Positions 1-9,699 of a stretch of DNA of 34,619 nucleotides are shown here, piece by piece; the first letter of the stretch is position 1; each line of letters starts with the position of its first letter. The stretch covers positions 1 to 34,619 of the forward strand of contig JAUNTY010000031.1 of assembly GCA_030538415.1 (NCBI GenBank), given 5' to 3'. Source of the DNA: Neisseria sp. GTDB lineage: Bacteria > Pseudomonadota > Gammaproteobacteria > Burkholderiales > Neisseriaceae. Below the pieces are notes generated by a model. That model did no database searches and was not told where the DNA came from. It saw only the letters and a program-made list of their open reading frames with translations. The position numbers were made by a program, and so were the translations under genes.

Positions 1-32
1 TCTGAAAACCTGTTCAGGTTTTCAGACGGCCT
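1..32 (-). terminator. Inverted-DUS hairpin after clpX (cut by window edge)
   Basis: TCTGAAAACC and GGTTTTCAGA pair around a short loop and the right arm continues into GACGGCC. The left arm is cut by the window start. It lies just past the clpX stop, so it probably terminates clpX on the minus strand. Confidence 0.7.
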
Positions 33-51
33 ATCCCGTTATCCAAAATGT

Positions 52-1341
52 TTATGCTGCCGGTTTGTGTTTGCCGCCCGCCGGTTTTGCATCGGTTTCA
101 TACTCGCTGCCGTCGGCACGCAGCAGCTTGGGCTGCCCGCCGTTGTTGATGACCCGTTCGTTGACCACTGCTTTTTTCACTTCCTTCAATTCGGGCAGCA
201 GATACATGGTGTCCAACAAGCTGCGCTCGACAATCGAACGCAGGCCGCGCGCGCCGGTTTTGCGTTCCATCGCCTGCTTGGCGATGCTGTGCAAGGCAGA
301 GGGCAGAATTTCCAATTCCACGCCTTCCATCGCAAACAATGCCTGATATTGCTTCACCAGCGCGTTTTTCGGCTCGGTCAAGATGTTGACCAGCGCATCT
401 TCGTCCAACTCGGCCAAGGTCGCAATCACCGGCAACCGGCCGATTAATTCGGGAATCAGACCGAATTTAATCAAATCTTCGGGCTCGACGGTTTCAAACA
501 GCTCGGAAACATTGATGTTTTCGTCTTTGCTGCTCACCACCGCGCCAAAGCCGATGCCGCCTTTTTCGGTGCGTTGGCGGATGACTTTTTCCAAACCCGC
601 AAACGCGCCGCCGCAGATAAACAGGATATTGGTGGTATCGACGTTGATGAATTCCTGATTCGGATGCTTGCGACCGCCTTGCGGGGGCACGCTCGCCACC
701 GTGCCTTCAATCAGCTTCAGCAAAGCCTGCTGCACGCCTTCGCCCGACACATCGCGGGTAATCGAAGGGTTGTCGCTCTTGCGCGAGATTTTGTCGATTT
801 CGTCGATGTAAACAATGCCGCGCTGGGCTTTTTCGACATCAAAATCACATTTGCCCAACAGCTTGGTGATGATTTGCTCTACGTCTTCGCCGACATAGCC
901 CGCTTCGGTGAGCGTGGTCGCATCGGCCATCACGAAAGGCACGTCCAATTTGCGCGCCAGAGATTGCGCCAGCAGGGTTTTGCCCGAGCCGGTGGGGCCG
1001 ATCAGCAGGATATTGCTTTTCGACAGCTCCACGCTACCGCTGCTTTTCGGATGGCGCAAACGCTTGTAATGGTTGTATACCGCCACCGCCAGCGTTTTTT
1101 TCGCCTGCTCCTGTCCGATTACGTGGTCGTTGAGGTTGGCGACGATTTCGGCAGGCGTGGGCAGCTTGCCGCCTTCGTCCAACACGGGGCTTTCGCTTTC
1201 TTCATCAAACTGTCCCTGCAACATCACACCGCAGGTCTCCACACATTCATTGCAGATAAATGCGTGTTCGCCTTCAATCAGATTCTTTACTTCATGCTCG
1301 GGTTTGCCGCAAAACGAGCAAACGTGTTTTTCGTCAGCCAT
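52..1341 (-). CDS. clpX: ClpX, ATP-binding specificity subunit of the ClpXP protease
   Basis: AAA+ unfoldase that recognises substrates and threads them into ClpP in the cytoplasm. The protein has 429 aa from MADEK. An upstream in-frame ATG at 1527 would add 62 residues with no ClpX similarity, so it was not used. The N-terminal zinc-binding domain has Cys 8, 11, 30 and 33. Walker A GPTGSGKT is at 115-122 and Walker B ends in D180-E181. The pore loops GYVG (148-151) and RKH (224-226) and the ClpP-docking GIGF loop (262-265) are all intact. No clpP gene is adjacent: the upstream neighbour is a divergent penicillin-binding protein gene, so clpX is probably transcribed alone. The ribosome-binding site is weak (GAG before the ATG). 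Confidence 0.97.
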   Translation of the reverse strand: MADEKHVCSFCGKPEHEVKNLIEGEHAFICNECVETCGVMLQGQFDEESESPVLDEGGKLPTPAEIVANLNDHVIGQEQAKKTLAVAVYNHYKRLRHPKSSGSVELSKSNILLIGPTGSGKTLLAQSLARKLDVPFVMADATTLTEAGYVGEDVEQIITKLLGKCDFDVEKAQRGIVYIDEIDKISRKSDNPSITRDVSGEGVQQALLKLIEGTVASVPPQGGRKHPNQEFINVDTTNILFICGGAFAGLEKVIRQRTEKGGIGFGAVVSSKDENINVSELFETVEPEDLIKFGLIPELIGRLPVIATLAELDEDALVNILTEPKNALVKQYQALFAMEGVELEILPSALHSIAKQAMERKTGARGLRSIVERSLLDTMYLLPELKEVKKAVVNERVINNGGQPKLLRADGSEYETDAKPAGGKHKPAA

Positions 1342-1395
1342 ACTTCTCGATTCTTGCAATCTAAACAGGAAGGGCTCTCGCCCGTCGAAGCTGTC

Positions 1396-1424
1396 AGTAT
1401 AATAAGTATTCGCCCGATTATCAA
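1396..1424 (-). promoter_or_regulatory. Probable sigma-70 promoter of clpX
   Basis: Read on the minus strand: TTGATA (1424-1419), a 17-nt spacer, then TATACT (1401-1396). This gives a leader of about 50 nt before the clpX ATG at 1341. Element match and spacing are good; there is no experimental support. Confidence 0.6.
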
Positions 1425-1753
1425 ACCCAACAACATGACAGCCAGACCGTTGTTTTTTCAGACGGCCTTGTTTCATCAATATGCAACAAACCCGCCAACC
1501 CCGTGCAAACAAACGCAAAATTTCCACTACATTACTTTACAAGCCGATTTTTTTTTACCACAATAGCCTCAAACCGCATTTTCCAGGGCTGTCTGCTTCG
1601 AAATTGAAGCGCTTCGCCGGAAATCCGACACCGACAACAAGGCAGACCGGCTACGTCAGCGGCATCCCGAACCACCACCCTGACACGCCGGCGCCAATCC
1701 GTCTCTCCAAACAGCGTCTTGCAACCACTCAACTTTAGCCGGAAACCGATATC
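1425..1753. other. Intergenic region between divergent clpX and the PBP gene
   Basis: Together with the clpX promoter this forms a 412-bp gap. It holds one reverse DUS (TTCAGACGGC around 1457-1468). No convincing gene was seen: the short open frames on both strands have no ribosome-binding site or recognisable protein. No clear promoter for the plus-strand gene was found. Confidence 0.5.
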
Positions 1754-2701
1754 ATGAAAATTGTTTCAGTTCGTAAAAAAATCATCGCCGCCTGCCTGAG
1801 CCTGGGTTTGGCGGGCGCATCCCTTCCTGCCGCGGCCGACGACTTGGACGTGCTCGGCCAGTTTCTGGAGCAAAATTTTCCGACTGACAGCGACCCTCTG
1901 GGCGCTTTCATGACGCAAAACCCCGCCGAACAGGTGGAAGCCCAGGCCGCCATGGCCGGCCCGCTGCTTTCCTCGCAATCGGCCATTATCCTGAACAACC
2001 GCACCGGTGAAGTGCTGTATCAGAAAAACCCCAACCGCGTGATGCCGATCGCTTCCATTTCCAAACTGATGTCGGCCATGGTGGTATTGGATGCCGGACA
2101 AAACATGGGCGAACGCATCACCATCACGCCCGATGAAATCGACCGCCTCAAAGGCACCGGCAGCCGCCTCTCCATCGGCACCACCCTCACCCGCGGCGAA
2201 CTCCTGCACCTGAGCCTGATGAGCAGCGAAAACCGCGCCACCCATGCGCTGGGTCGCAGCTATCCGGGCGGCATGGGTGCATTTGTCGACGCCATGAACC
2301 GCAAGGCGCAAAGCCTCGGCATGGCCAACACCCGCTTCTACGAGCCGACCGGCCTGGATTTCCGCAACGTCTCCACCGCCAACGACTTGGGCAAAATGGT
2401 GCAGGCCGCCAGCCAGTATCCGCTGATCCGCCGCAACTCCACCTCCAATTACGGCTCGGTCTACACCAGCTCGGGGCGTCAGCAAAGCTATAAAAACTCC
2501 AACACACTGGTGCGCGAAGGCGGCTGGAACATCGAATTGCAAAAAACCGGCTACATCCGCGAAGCAGGCCGCTCGATGGTGGTGAAAGCCAATGTGCAAA
2601 ACCAGCCTGTCACCATCGTTTTACTCAATTCGCCCTCATCCCTCAGCCGCGTCAACGATGCGCGCAAAATCGAATCCTGGATGCTGCAGCGCCGCTCCTG
2701 A
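1754..2701 (+). CDS. pbpG: D-alanyl-D-alanine endopeptidase, PBP7/PbpG-like (S11 family)
   Basis: Penicillin-binding serine peptidase that trims peptidoglycan cross-links in the periplasm. The protein has 315 aa. A signal peptide covers residues 1-28, with a basic start, a hydrophobic core and a likely cut after AAA. The three active-site motifs of the family are present: SISK (101-104, nucleophile Ser101 and Lys104), SEN (158-160) and KTG (264-266). Length and the absence of a C-terminal amphipathic anchor fit PBP7-type endopeptidases better than PBP5/6 carboxypeptidases, but the distinction is not certain from sequence alone. The gene stands alone and ends in an inverted-DUS hairpin. Confidence 0.88.
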   Translation: MKIVSVRKKIIAACLSLGLAGASLPAAADDLDVLGQFLEQNFPTDSDPLGAFMTQNPAEQVEAQAAMAGPLLSSQSAIILNNRTGEVLYQKNPNRVMPIASISKLMSAMVVLDAGQNMGERITITPDEIDRLKGTGSRLSIGTTLTRGELLHLSLMSSENRATHALGRSYPGGMGAFVDAMNRKAQSLGMANTRFYEPTGLDFRNVSTANDLGKMVQAASQYPLIRRNSTSNYGSVYTSSGRQQSYKNSNTLVREGGWNIELQKTGYIREAGRSMVVKANVQNQPVTIVLLNSPSSLSRVNDARKIESWMLQRRS

Positions 2702-2713
2702 TTCCCGTTACAC

Positions 2714-2755
2714 AAACCAAAGGCCGTCTGAACACGTTCAGACGGCCTTTGGTTT
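2714..2755 (+). terminator. Inverted-DUS terminator after the PBP gene
   Basis: Near-perfect 19-bp arms (AAACCAAAGGCCGTCTGAA and its complement) around a short loop, running into TTTT. It lies between convergent pbpG and apt and can serve both. Confidence 0.85.
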
Positions 2756-2820
2756 TACGGTTTAAACCTGCCCTGCCAAAGCACAGCCACCGCAGTCAGG
2801 TTATTTTTTATAAACGGACA

Positions 2821-3390
2821 TCACTCATCCGGCATGGAGCCGTCATTCTGATACAGCGTAAACAGCGGCACGCCTTTTTCACGCATGGTTTTGCCGCCCG
2901 GCAAATCGGTAAATTCCAAAATCGCCGCCGCCTCGACCACCTCGCCGCCCAGCTTGCGAACCAACTCCACACCCGCCTGCATGGTGCCGCCGGTGGCCAC
3001 CAAATCGTCGACCAGCAACACCCGCGCCCCCTGCTGAATCGCATCGGTATGAATTTCCACCGTCGCCTCGCCGTATTCCAACGCATAACTTTGCGACAAA
3101 GTATCAAACGGCAGCTTGCCCTTCTTGCGAATCGGCACAAAGCCCACATTCAATTGGTAAGCCAACGCCGCGCCGATAATGAAACCGCGCGCATCCAGCC
3201 CCGCCACCACATCAATCTTCTGCCCCATATAACGATAAACCATCAAATCCACCAACAGGCGGAAATATTCCGGGCTTTGCAAGATTGGTGTAATATCATG
3301 AAACAGAATGCCTTTTTTCGGCCAATCGGGCACTTTGCGGATTTTTTCGGCCAGCGCCGCCACGCCCATGACTTCAGGGTGAGTCAACAT
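2821..3390 (-). CDS. apt: Adenine phosphoribosyltransferase
   Basis: Converts adenine and PRPP to AMP in purine salvage. The protein has 189 aa. The PRPP-binding signature [13 protein letters not shown] is at 124-136, and the GLDARGF block (64-70) is typical of Apt. The start at MLTHPEVMG is supported by AAGGAA upstream and by the usual neisserial length. A possible promoter reads TTGGCG, 16 nt, TACAAT on the minus strand (about 3477-3450). It is divergent from gmk, another purine nucleotide gene, across a gap of about 150 bp. Confidence 0.97.
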   Translation of the reverse strand: MLTHPEVMGVAALAEKIRKVPDWPKKGILFHDITPILQSPEYFRLLVDLMVYRYMGQKIDVVAGLDARGFIIGAALAYQLNVGFVPIRKKGKLPFDTLSQSYALEYGEATVEIHTDAIQQGARVLLVDDLVATGGTMQAGVELVRKLGGEVVEAAAILEFTDLPGGKTMREKGVPLFTLYQNDGSMPDE

Positions 3391-3485
3391 ACACAGATTC
3401 CTTTTTCAGATACAAACAAGGCAAAAGCCCAAGCATATTCCAACCTGCGATTGTAGCAAACTTTCCCGCGCCGCCAAACAGGCCG

Positions 3486-3515
3486 TTGTCGCCGTATCGG
3501 CCGATGTGGCATAAT
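3486..3515 (+). promoter_or_regulatory. Probable gmk promoter with extended -10
   Basis: TTGTCG (3486-3491), an 18-nt spacer, then CATAAT (3510-3515) preceded by TGG, an extended -10. Transcription would start about 25 nt before the gmk ATG at 3545. Confidence 0.5.
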
Positions 3516-3544
3516 AAAAAAACATCAAAACACATGGAAACATC

Positions 3545-4162
3545 ATGCGCAGCATCAGCAAAGGCAATATATTCATTATTTCCGCCGCCTCCGGCACCGG
3601 CAAAACCACGCTGGTTTCGCGCCTGCTCAAGCACCACGACGACATCCGCGTTTCCATCTCGCACACCACCCGCCCGCCCCGCCAGGGCGAAATTCACGGC
3701 AAGCATTATTATTTTGTCGATTCCGGCAAATTTGAAGCCCTGATTGGCGAGAGCGCCTTTCTCGAGCATGCCAAAGTGTTCGACAACTACTACGGCACCA
3801 GCGTCGAAGGCGTCAACATCCTGCTCGAGCAGGGCTATGACGTGATTCTCGAAATCGACATCCAGGGCGCAGAGCAAGTGCGCCGCACCCTACCCGGCGC
3901 CTGCAGCATTTTCATCCTGCCGCCCTCGTTTCAGGTATTGGCCGAGCGCCTGAACGGCCGCGGCACCGACAACGCAGACATCATCGAAAAGCGCCTGAGC
4001 AAAGCCCGCCACGAAATCGAACAAGCCTTCCTGTTTGACTACGTCGTTATCAACGAAGACCTGGTGGCAGCCGAAGCGGATTTGCACCACATCATCAAAT
4101 CGCACAGATTAAAACAAACGGCACAACAGCCATTTATCGAAAATCTGTTGGAAAATTCCTGA
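3545..4162 (+). CDS. gmk: Guanylate kinase
   Basis: Phosphorylates GMP to GDP with ATP. The protein has 205 aa, normal for the family. The P-loop ASGTGKT is at 15-21, followed by the GMP-binding region with [11 protein letters not shown] and HYYFVD. It is the first gene of a same-strand cluster gmk-rpoZ-spoT, an arrangement shared with many proteobacteria that links guanine nucleotide supply to ppGpp metabolism. GGA lies before the start as a weak ribosome-binding site. Confidence 0.97.
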   Translation: MRSISKGNIFIISAASGTGKTTLVSRLLKHHDDIRVSISHTTRPPRQGEIHGKHYYFVDSGKFEALIGESAFLEHAKVFDNYYGTSVEGVNILLEQGYDVILEIDIQGAEQVRRTLPGACSIFILPPSFQVLAERLNGRGTDNADIIEKRLSKARHEIEQAFLFDYVVINEDLVAAEADLHHIIKSHRLKQTAQQPFIENLLENS

Positions 4163-4230
4163 AAATTAGCGACAATACACCCCAAGTATTTTATTTATCG
4201 ACAATTCATTTATTAAAGAAAGCGACAATC

Positions 4231-4437
4231 ATGGCACGAATCACCGTAGAAGACTGCGTCGGCAAAATCCCCAACCACTTCGATCTCACCCTCACTGCCG
4301 CCCGCCGCGCCCGCCAGCTTGAAAACGGCACCGCACCGCTGGTAGACGACATCCGCAACAACAAACCCACCGTTACCGCCCTGCGCGAAATTGCCGCCGG
4401 CCAAATCGGTACCGAATTGCTGAGCCGCAACAAATAA
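4231..4437 (+). CDS. rpoZ: RNA polymerase omega subunit
   Basis: Small subunit (68 aa) that helps fold and assemble the beta-prime subunit and forms part of a ppGpp-binding site on RNA polymerase. The sequence is typical of omega: ARITVEDCV start, the [14 protein letters not shown] helix, then a conserved [15 protein letters not shown] segment. It is followed after 18 nt by spoT, consistent with co-transcription. Confidence 0.96.
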   Translation: MARITVEDCVGKIPNHFDLTLTAARRARQLENGTAPLVDDIRNNKPTVTALREIAAGQIGTELLSRNK

Positions 4438-4446
4438 CATCAAAAG

Positions 4447-4456
4447 GCCGTCTGAA
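4447..4456 (+). promoter_or_regulatory. DUS overlapping the spoT start codon
   Basis: The DUS GCCGTCTGAA ends on the A of the spoT ATG at 4456. It occupies the place where a Shine-Dalgarno sequence should be, and no good ribosome-binding site is seen upstream. Translation may depend on coupling to rpoZ. Confidence 0.8.
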
Positions 4457-6612
4457 TGCCTGCACCCAAGCCCACCGCACCCTACGATTCCCTTACTGCC
4501 GAAGCCCGCAATTTATTGTTCCGCACGGCAGCCTATCTGGGTGACGAAGAACAGGCGCTGCTTGAAAAAGCCTGCGCCTACGCTTTTCATGCCCACGACG
4601 GCCAAACCCGCAAAAGCGGCGAACCCTACATCACCCACCCGCTGGCCGTCGCCACCCAACTGGCCGTTTGGCATATGGACATTCAGGGGCTGTGCGCAGG
4701 CGTGATGCACGACGTATTGGAAGACACCGGCATCACCAAGCTGGAAATGACCACGGAATTCGGCGAAACCATCGCCGAAATGGTCGACGGCCTCTCCAAA
4801 CTTGAAAAGCTCGAATACAACGACCAGGCCGAACATCAGGCCGAAAGCTTCCGCAAACTGATTTTAGCGATGACCAAAGACATCCGCGTCATCGTCGTCA
4901 AACTTTCCGACCGCCTGCACAATATGCGCACCTTAGGCTCGATGCGCCCCGAAAAGCGTCGCCGCATCGCCCAGGAAACGCTGGAAATCTACGCCCAAAT
5001 CGCCAACCGCATCGGCCTCAACAATGCCTATCAGGAATTGCAGGATTTATCTTTTCAAAACCTGCACCCGCGTCGTTACGAAACCCTGCAAAAAGCGATG
5101 AAAGCCAGCCGCCGCAACCGCCGCGACGTGGTCGGCAAAGTCTTGCGCGCCTTCAGCCAGCGCCTCGTCAGCGCCAATATCGAAGCCAAAATCAAAGGCC
5201 GCGAGAAAAACCTTTACAGCATCCATCAGAAAATGCAGGCCAAAAACCTGCGCTTTGCCGAAGTGATGGACATTTACGGCTTCCGCGTCATCGTCAACAG
5301 CGTGCCCGCCTGTTACGCCGCGCTCGGCGCATTGCACGGCCTCTACCAGCCCAAGCCCGGCCGCATCAAAGACTACATCGCCATCCCGAAAAGCAACGGC
5401 TACCAAAGCCTGCACACCACCCTCGTCGGCCCCTACGGCCTGCCGATTGAAGTGCAAATCCGCACCCGCGAAATGGATGCCGTCGCCGAAGGCGGCATCG
5501 CCGGCCACTGGATTTACAAATCCGGCGAAAACACCGTCGACCAAGCTACCCTGCGTGCCAACCAATGGCTGCAAAACATCCTCGATTTACAAGCCCGCAG
5601 CGCCAACGCGATGGAGTTTCTCGAACACGTCAAAGTCGATCTCTTCCCCGACGAAGTCTATATCCTCACACCCAAAGGCAAGATTCTGGTTTTGCCCGAC
5701 GGTGCAACCCCCATTGACTTTGCTTATGCGGTGCATACCGACATCGGCAACCGCACCGTCGCCGCCCGCATCAACAATACCATGATGCCGCTGCGCACCA
5801 AGCTCAAAACCGGCGACTCAGTCGAAATCATCACCTCCGAGCAGGCCAAGCCCAATGTAGCCTGGCTCAATTTCGCCGTTTCCAGCCGCGCCCGCAGCGC
5901 CATCCGCAACTACATCAAAAACATGAACCGCGAAGATGCGATTGTGTTGGGTGAAAACCTGCTGCAAAAAGCCCTTTCCAGCCTATTGCCGCAAAACGTA
6001 TTGCTTTCAGACGGCCTCAAGGAAAAATACCTCGCCGACCTCAACAACAAGCAAACCACCTTTGAAGACGTGTTATACAGCGTCGGCATGGGGCACACCC
6101 TGCCCGTTTCCGTCGCCATGCACATCGCCGAGCTGGCGGGCGAACACTTCGGCGACGAAGTCAAACTCAGCCCGATTAAAATCAACGGCAACGAAAGCGG
6201 CCGCGTACATCTGGCGCAATGCTGCAATCCGATTCCCGGCGACAGCATCCGCGCTGTCATCATCAAAGACCAGGGCATGATTATCCACCGCGACACCTGC
6301 CCCAACGTCTTGAAAGCCGACCCCGAACAGCAACTTGATGCCGATTGGGACAGCATCCACGACCGCAGCTACCGCACCCTGCTGACTGTCGGCGCGCGCG
6401 ACACCCACGGCTTGCTGGCTGCGATGGCACAAGCCATTTCCGGCGCGAATGCCGACATCGAATCCGTCGAAACTCCCTCGCAAAAACAGGCCGGCACCGA
6501 AGGCTTCATCGAATTCAAGTTTTTCATCAAAACCCAAAACCTCGACCAGCTCAACGAAATCATCCGTGCCCTGCACGCCATCCCGCAAGTGCGCCGCGTG
6601 GTGCGCAATTGA
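4456..6612 (+). CDS. spoT: Bifunctional (p)ppGpp synthetase/hydrolase SpoT
   Basis: Makes and degrades the stringent-response alarmone ppGpp. The protein has 718 aa. The N-terminal HD hydrolase domain has His61, H85-D86 and the SDRLHN motif at 151-156, so hydrolase residues appear intact. The synthetase domain has YGFRVIV (274-280), GRIKDYIAIPKSNGYQSLHT (302-321) and EVQIRT (332-337). The RIKD signature (303-306) is the RxKD type of bifunctional enzymes rather than the ExDD type of monofunctional RelA. A TGS domain (about 395-460), a Cys-rich segment with QCCNPIPGD and HRDTC (588-615) and an ACT domain (about 638-718) follow. A DUS inside the gene (near 6007) encodes the variable SDGL segment. 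Last gene of the gmk cluster. Confidence 0.96.
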   Translation: MPAPKPTAPYDSLTAEARNLLFRTAAYLGDEEQALLEKACAYAFHAHDGQTRKSGEPYITHPLAVATQLAVWHMDIQGLCAGVMHDVLEDTGITKLEMTTEFGETIAEMVDGLSKLEKLEYNDQAEHQAESFRKLILAMTKDIRVIVVKLSDRLHNMRTLGSMRPEKRRRIAQETLEIYAQIANRIGLNNAYQELQDLSFQNLHPRRYETLQKAMKASRRNRRDVVGKVLRAFSQRLVSANIEAKIKGREKNLYSIHQKMQAKNLRFAEVMDIYGFRVIVNSVPACYAALGALHGLYQPKPGRIKDYIAIPKSNGYQSLHTTLVGPYGLPIEVQIRTREMDAVAEGGIAGHWIYKSGENTVDQATLRANQWLQNILDLQARSANAMEFLEHVKVDLFPDEVYILTPKGKILVLPDGATPIDFAYAVHTDIGNRTVAARINNTMMPLRTKLKTGDSVEIITSEQAKPNVAWLNFAVSSRARSAIRNYIKNMNREDAIVLGENLLQKALSSLLPQNVLLSDGLKEKYLADLNNKQTTFEDVLYSVGMGHTLPVSVAMHIAELAGEHFGDEVKLSPIKINGNESGRVHLAQCCNPIPGDSIRAVIIKDQGMIIHRDTCPNVLKADPEQQLDADWDSIHDRSYRTLLTVGARDTHGLLAAMAQAISGANADIESVETPSQKQAGTEGFIEFKFFIKTQNLDQLNEIIRALHAIPQVRRVVRN

Positions 6613-6631
6613 GCAATGCCGCAACTGCCCG

Positions 6632-6667
6632 GGCCGTCTGAAAAACACCACGCTTTCAGACGGCCTT
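6632..6667 (+). terminator. Inverted-DUS terminator after spoT
   Basis: GGCCGTCTGAAA and TTTCAGACGGCC pair around a loop of about 11 nt and are followed by TTTAT, 20 nt after the spoT stop. Confidence 0.85.
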
Positions 6668-6675
6668 TATCTTTC

Positions 6676-6704
6676 TTGACAAAATCCGGCCGATATACGA
6701 TAAT
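6676..6704 (+). promoter_or_regulatory. Strong sigma-70 promoter of rpsU
   Basis: TTGACA (6676-6681), exactly 17 nt, then GATAAT (6699-6704): a near-consensus promoter. Transcription should start near 6711, leaving a leader of about 200 nt before rpsU. Its strength fits a ribosomal protein and sigma-factor operon. Confidence 0.8.
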
Positions 6705-6710
6705 TCAAAA

Positions 6711-6912
6711 TTAACTATAGCCGTCACAAACGGCTGAAAATATTTCCGGCTGCCGCGCTAAAATCTGCAGCAACCCCTGTTAGGAGGTGATGTTTGACAT
6801 CACGGCGCGTATCCCGCCCCGCCCTCAAGCGAAATCAGCGATACAAACCAACCTATTTCAAAAGGCCGTCTGAAAACAGACCGCCGCAAACCCCATACTG
6901 TTAGGAAATAAA
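6711..6912 (+). promoter_or_regulatory. Long rpsU leader with anti-SD decamer and hairpin
   Basis: The leader contains AGGAGGTGAT (6782-6791), fully complementary to the 3' end of 16S rRNA, yet 121 nt upstream of the rpsU start. Its second half lies in a perfect hairpin, GTGATG (6787-6792), loop TTTGA, CATCAC (6798-6803). A 27-codon open frame starts at the ATG 6790-6792 and ends at the TGA inside a DUS (6871-6873), but the SD-to-ATG gap of about 2 nt is too short for normal initiation. The rpsU gene has its own site, TAGGA before the ATG. An autoregulatory role is an inference. Confidence 0.5.
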
Positions 6913-7125
6913 ATGCCTGCTATCCGTGTAAAAGAAAACGAACCCTTCGAAGTTGCCATGCGCCGTTTCAAACGCGCCGTAGAAAAAACCGGTCTTCTGA
7001 CCGAGCTGCGCGCCCGCGAAGCCTACGAGAAACCGACCACCGAGCGCAAACGCAAAAAAGCTGCTGCCGCCAAACGTCTGCAAAAACGCCTGCGCAGCCA
7101 ACAACTGCCGCCGAAAATGTACTAA
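6913..7125 (+). CDS. rpsU: 30S ribosomal protein bS21
   Basis: Small basic ribosomal protein (70 aa) bound on the 30S platform near the 3' end of 16S rRNA, where it assists initiation. The sequence is typical: [20 protein letters not shown], then a strongly basic helix and a QQLPPKMY tail. It opens the macromolecular-synthesis region rpsU-yqeY-dnaG-rpoD, which in E. coli is rpsU-dnaG-rpoD. A terminator-like hairpin directly follows. Confidence 0.97.
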   Translation: MPAIRVKENEPFEVAMRRFKRAVEKTGLLTELRAREAYEKPTTERKRKKAAAAKRLQKRLRSQQLPPKMY

Positions 7126-7142
7126 TCCGGCAAGCGATACGC

Positions 7143-7187
7143 TATAATCGAACACCGCAAGCGCAAACTTGCGGTGTTTTCGATTAT
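7143..7187 (+). terminator. Hairpin after rpsU
   Basis: AACACCGCAAG (7151-7161) pairs perfectly with CTTGCGGTGTT (7168-7178). The stem can be extended by ATAATCG and CGATTAT outside. The T-run is short, so it may be a partial terminator letting some transcription into yqeY. The left flank also contains TATAAT (7143-7148), a possible -10 with no clear -35. Confidence 0.65.
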
Positions 7188-7198
7188 GCCGTCTGAAA
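7187..7198 (+). other. AT-type DUS in an AG-DUS genome
   Basis: ATGCCGTCTGAA, the extended 12-mer preferred by N. meningitidis and N. gonorrhoeae, whereas almost all other copies here read AGGCCGTCTGAA. Confidence 0.8.
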
Positions 7199-7259
7199 AC
7201 CATTCATCCCTCTGCCAGCCGGATATACCCTTATCCAGCAACCCCACCGGAAACCCGCC

Positions 7260-7706
7260 ATGACCCTCAAAGCCCGCCTTACCGAAGACATGAAAACCGC
7301 CATGCGTGCCAAAGACAGCGCCGCCCTTTCCACCATCCGCCTCGTCAATGCCGCCATCAAACAATTCGAAGTCGACGAACGCAGCGAAGCCGACGATGCC
7401 AAAGTAATTGCCATCCTCACCAAAATGGTGAAACAGCGCAAAGATTCCGCCCAAATCTACGCCGATGCAGGCCGACAGGATTTGGCCGACAAAGAAAACG
7501 CCGAAATCGACATCCTCAACCGCTATCTGCCGCAAATGCTTTCCAGCGCCGAAATCGAAGCCGAAGTCACCGCCGCCATTGCCGAAACCGGCGCTGCGGG
7601 CATGGCCGACATGGGCAAGGTCATGGGCGTTTTGAAAGGCAAACTCGCCGGCAAGGCCGACATGGGCGAAGTCAACAAAGCCCTCAAAGCCGCATTAACC
7701 GCTTAA
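7260..7706 (+). CDS. yqeY: GatB/YqeY domain protein
   Basis: Protein of 148 aa made of the YqeY fold: an N-terminal helical region starting MTLKARLTEDMKTAMRAKD and a C-terminal part (about 90-148) related to the tail of GatB, the tRNA-dependent amidotransferase subunit. The exact function of stand-alone YqeY proteins is unknown; a tRNA-related role is suggested only by the shared domain. Its place between rpsU and dnaG is common in many bacteria. Confidence 0.9.
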   Translation: MTLKARLTEDMKTAMRAKDSAALSTIRLVNAAIKQFEVDERSEADDAKVIAILTKMVKQRKDSAQIYADAGRQDLADKENAEIDILNRYLPQMLSSAEIEAEVTAAIAETGAAGMADMGKVMGVLKGKLAGKADMGEVNKALKAALTA

Positions 7707-7714
7707 TCCCAAAA

Positions 7715-7744
7715 GGCCGTCTGAAAACGTTCAGACGGCCATTC
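7715..7744 (+). terminator. Inverted-DUS hairpin between yqeY and dnaG
   Basis: GGCCGTCTGAA and TTCAGACGGCC around a 4-nt loop (7715-7740), without a real T-run. It ends 15 nt before the dnaG ATG, so it may act as an attenuator or a processing site rather than a full stop. Confidence 0.6.
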
Positions 7745-7755
7745 AAACCCTTACC

Positions 7756-9537
<1,782 letters not shown>

Positions 9538-9699
9538 CAATACTGGCCGTCTGAAAACCTTACCCCTGCTGCAACCGAGTCGTCTTGAACCTACCGCAGA
9601 ACACCCGTTTTCATTTTCAAACGCCCAGCATCCAGACTGCCAAGCGACACCATTCCGGCGCTTGCAGACTATCGTAACCGTTTACCAACCGAGATATCT
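9538..9699 (+). other. dnaG-rpoD spacer
   Basis: A 162-nt spacer with one DUS (TGGCCGTCTGAA at about 9545-9556). No clear promoter, terminator or ribosome-binding site could be assigned. Confidence 0.4.

Noticed and set aside
574-1566. Long plus-strand open frame opposite clpX
   Set aside because: Antisense shadow of clpX; composition is that of a reversed GC-rich gene, and the minus-strand protein is unmistakable.
6782-6803. Remnant of a 16S rRNA 3' end
   Set aside because: Only ten bases match; flanking bases do not resemble 16S rRNA, so it is a site and not a gene fragment.
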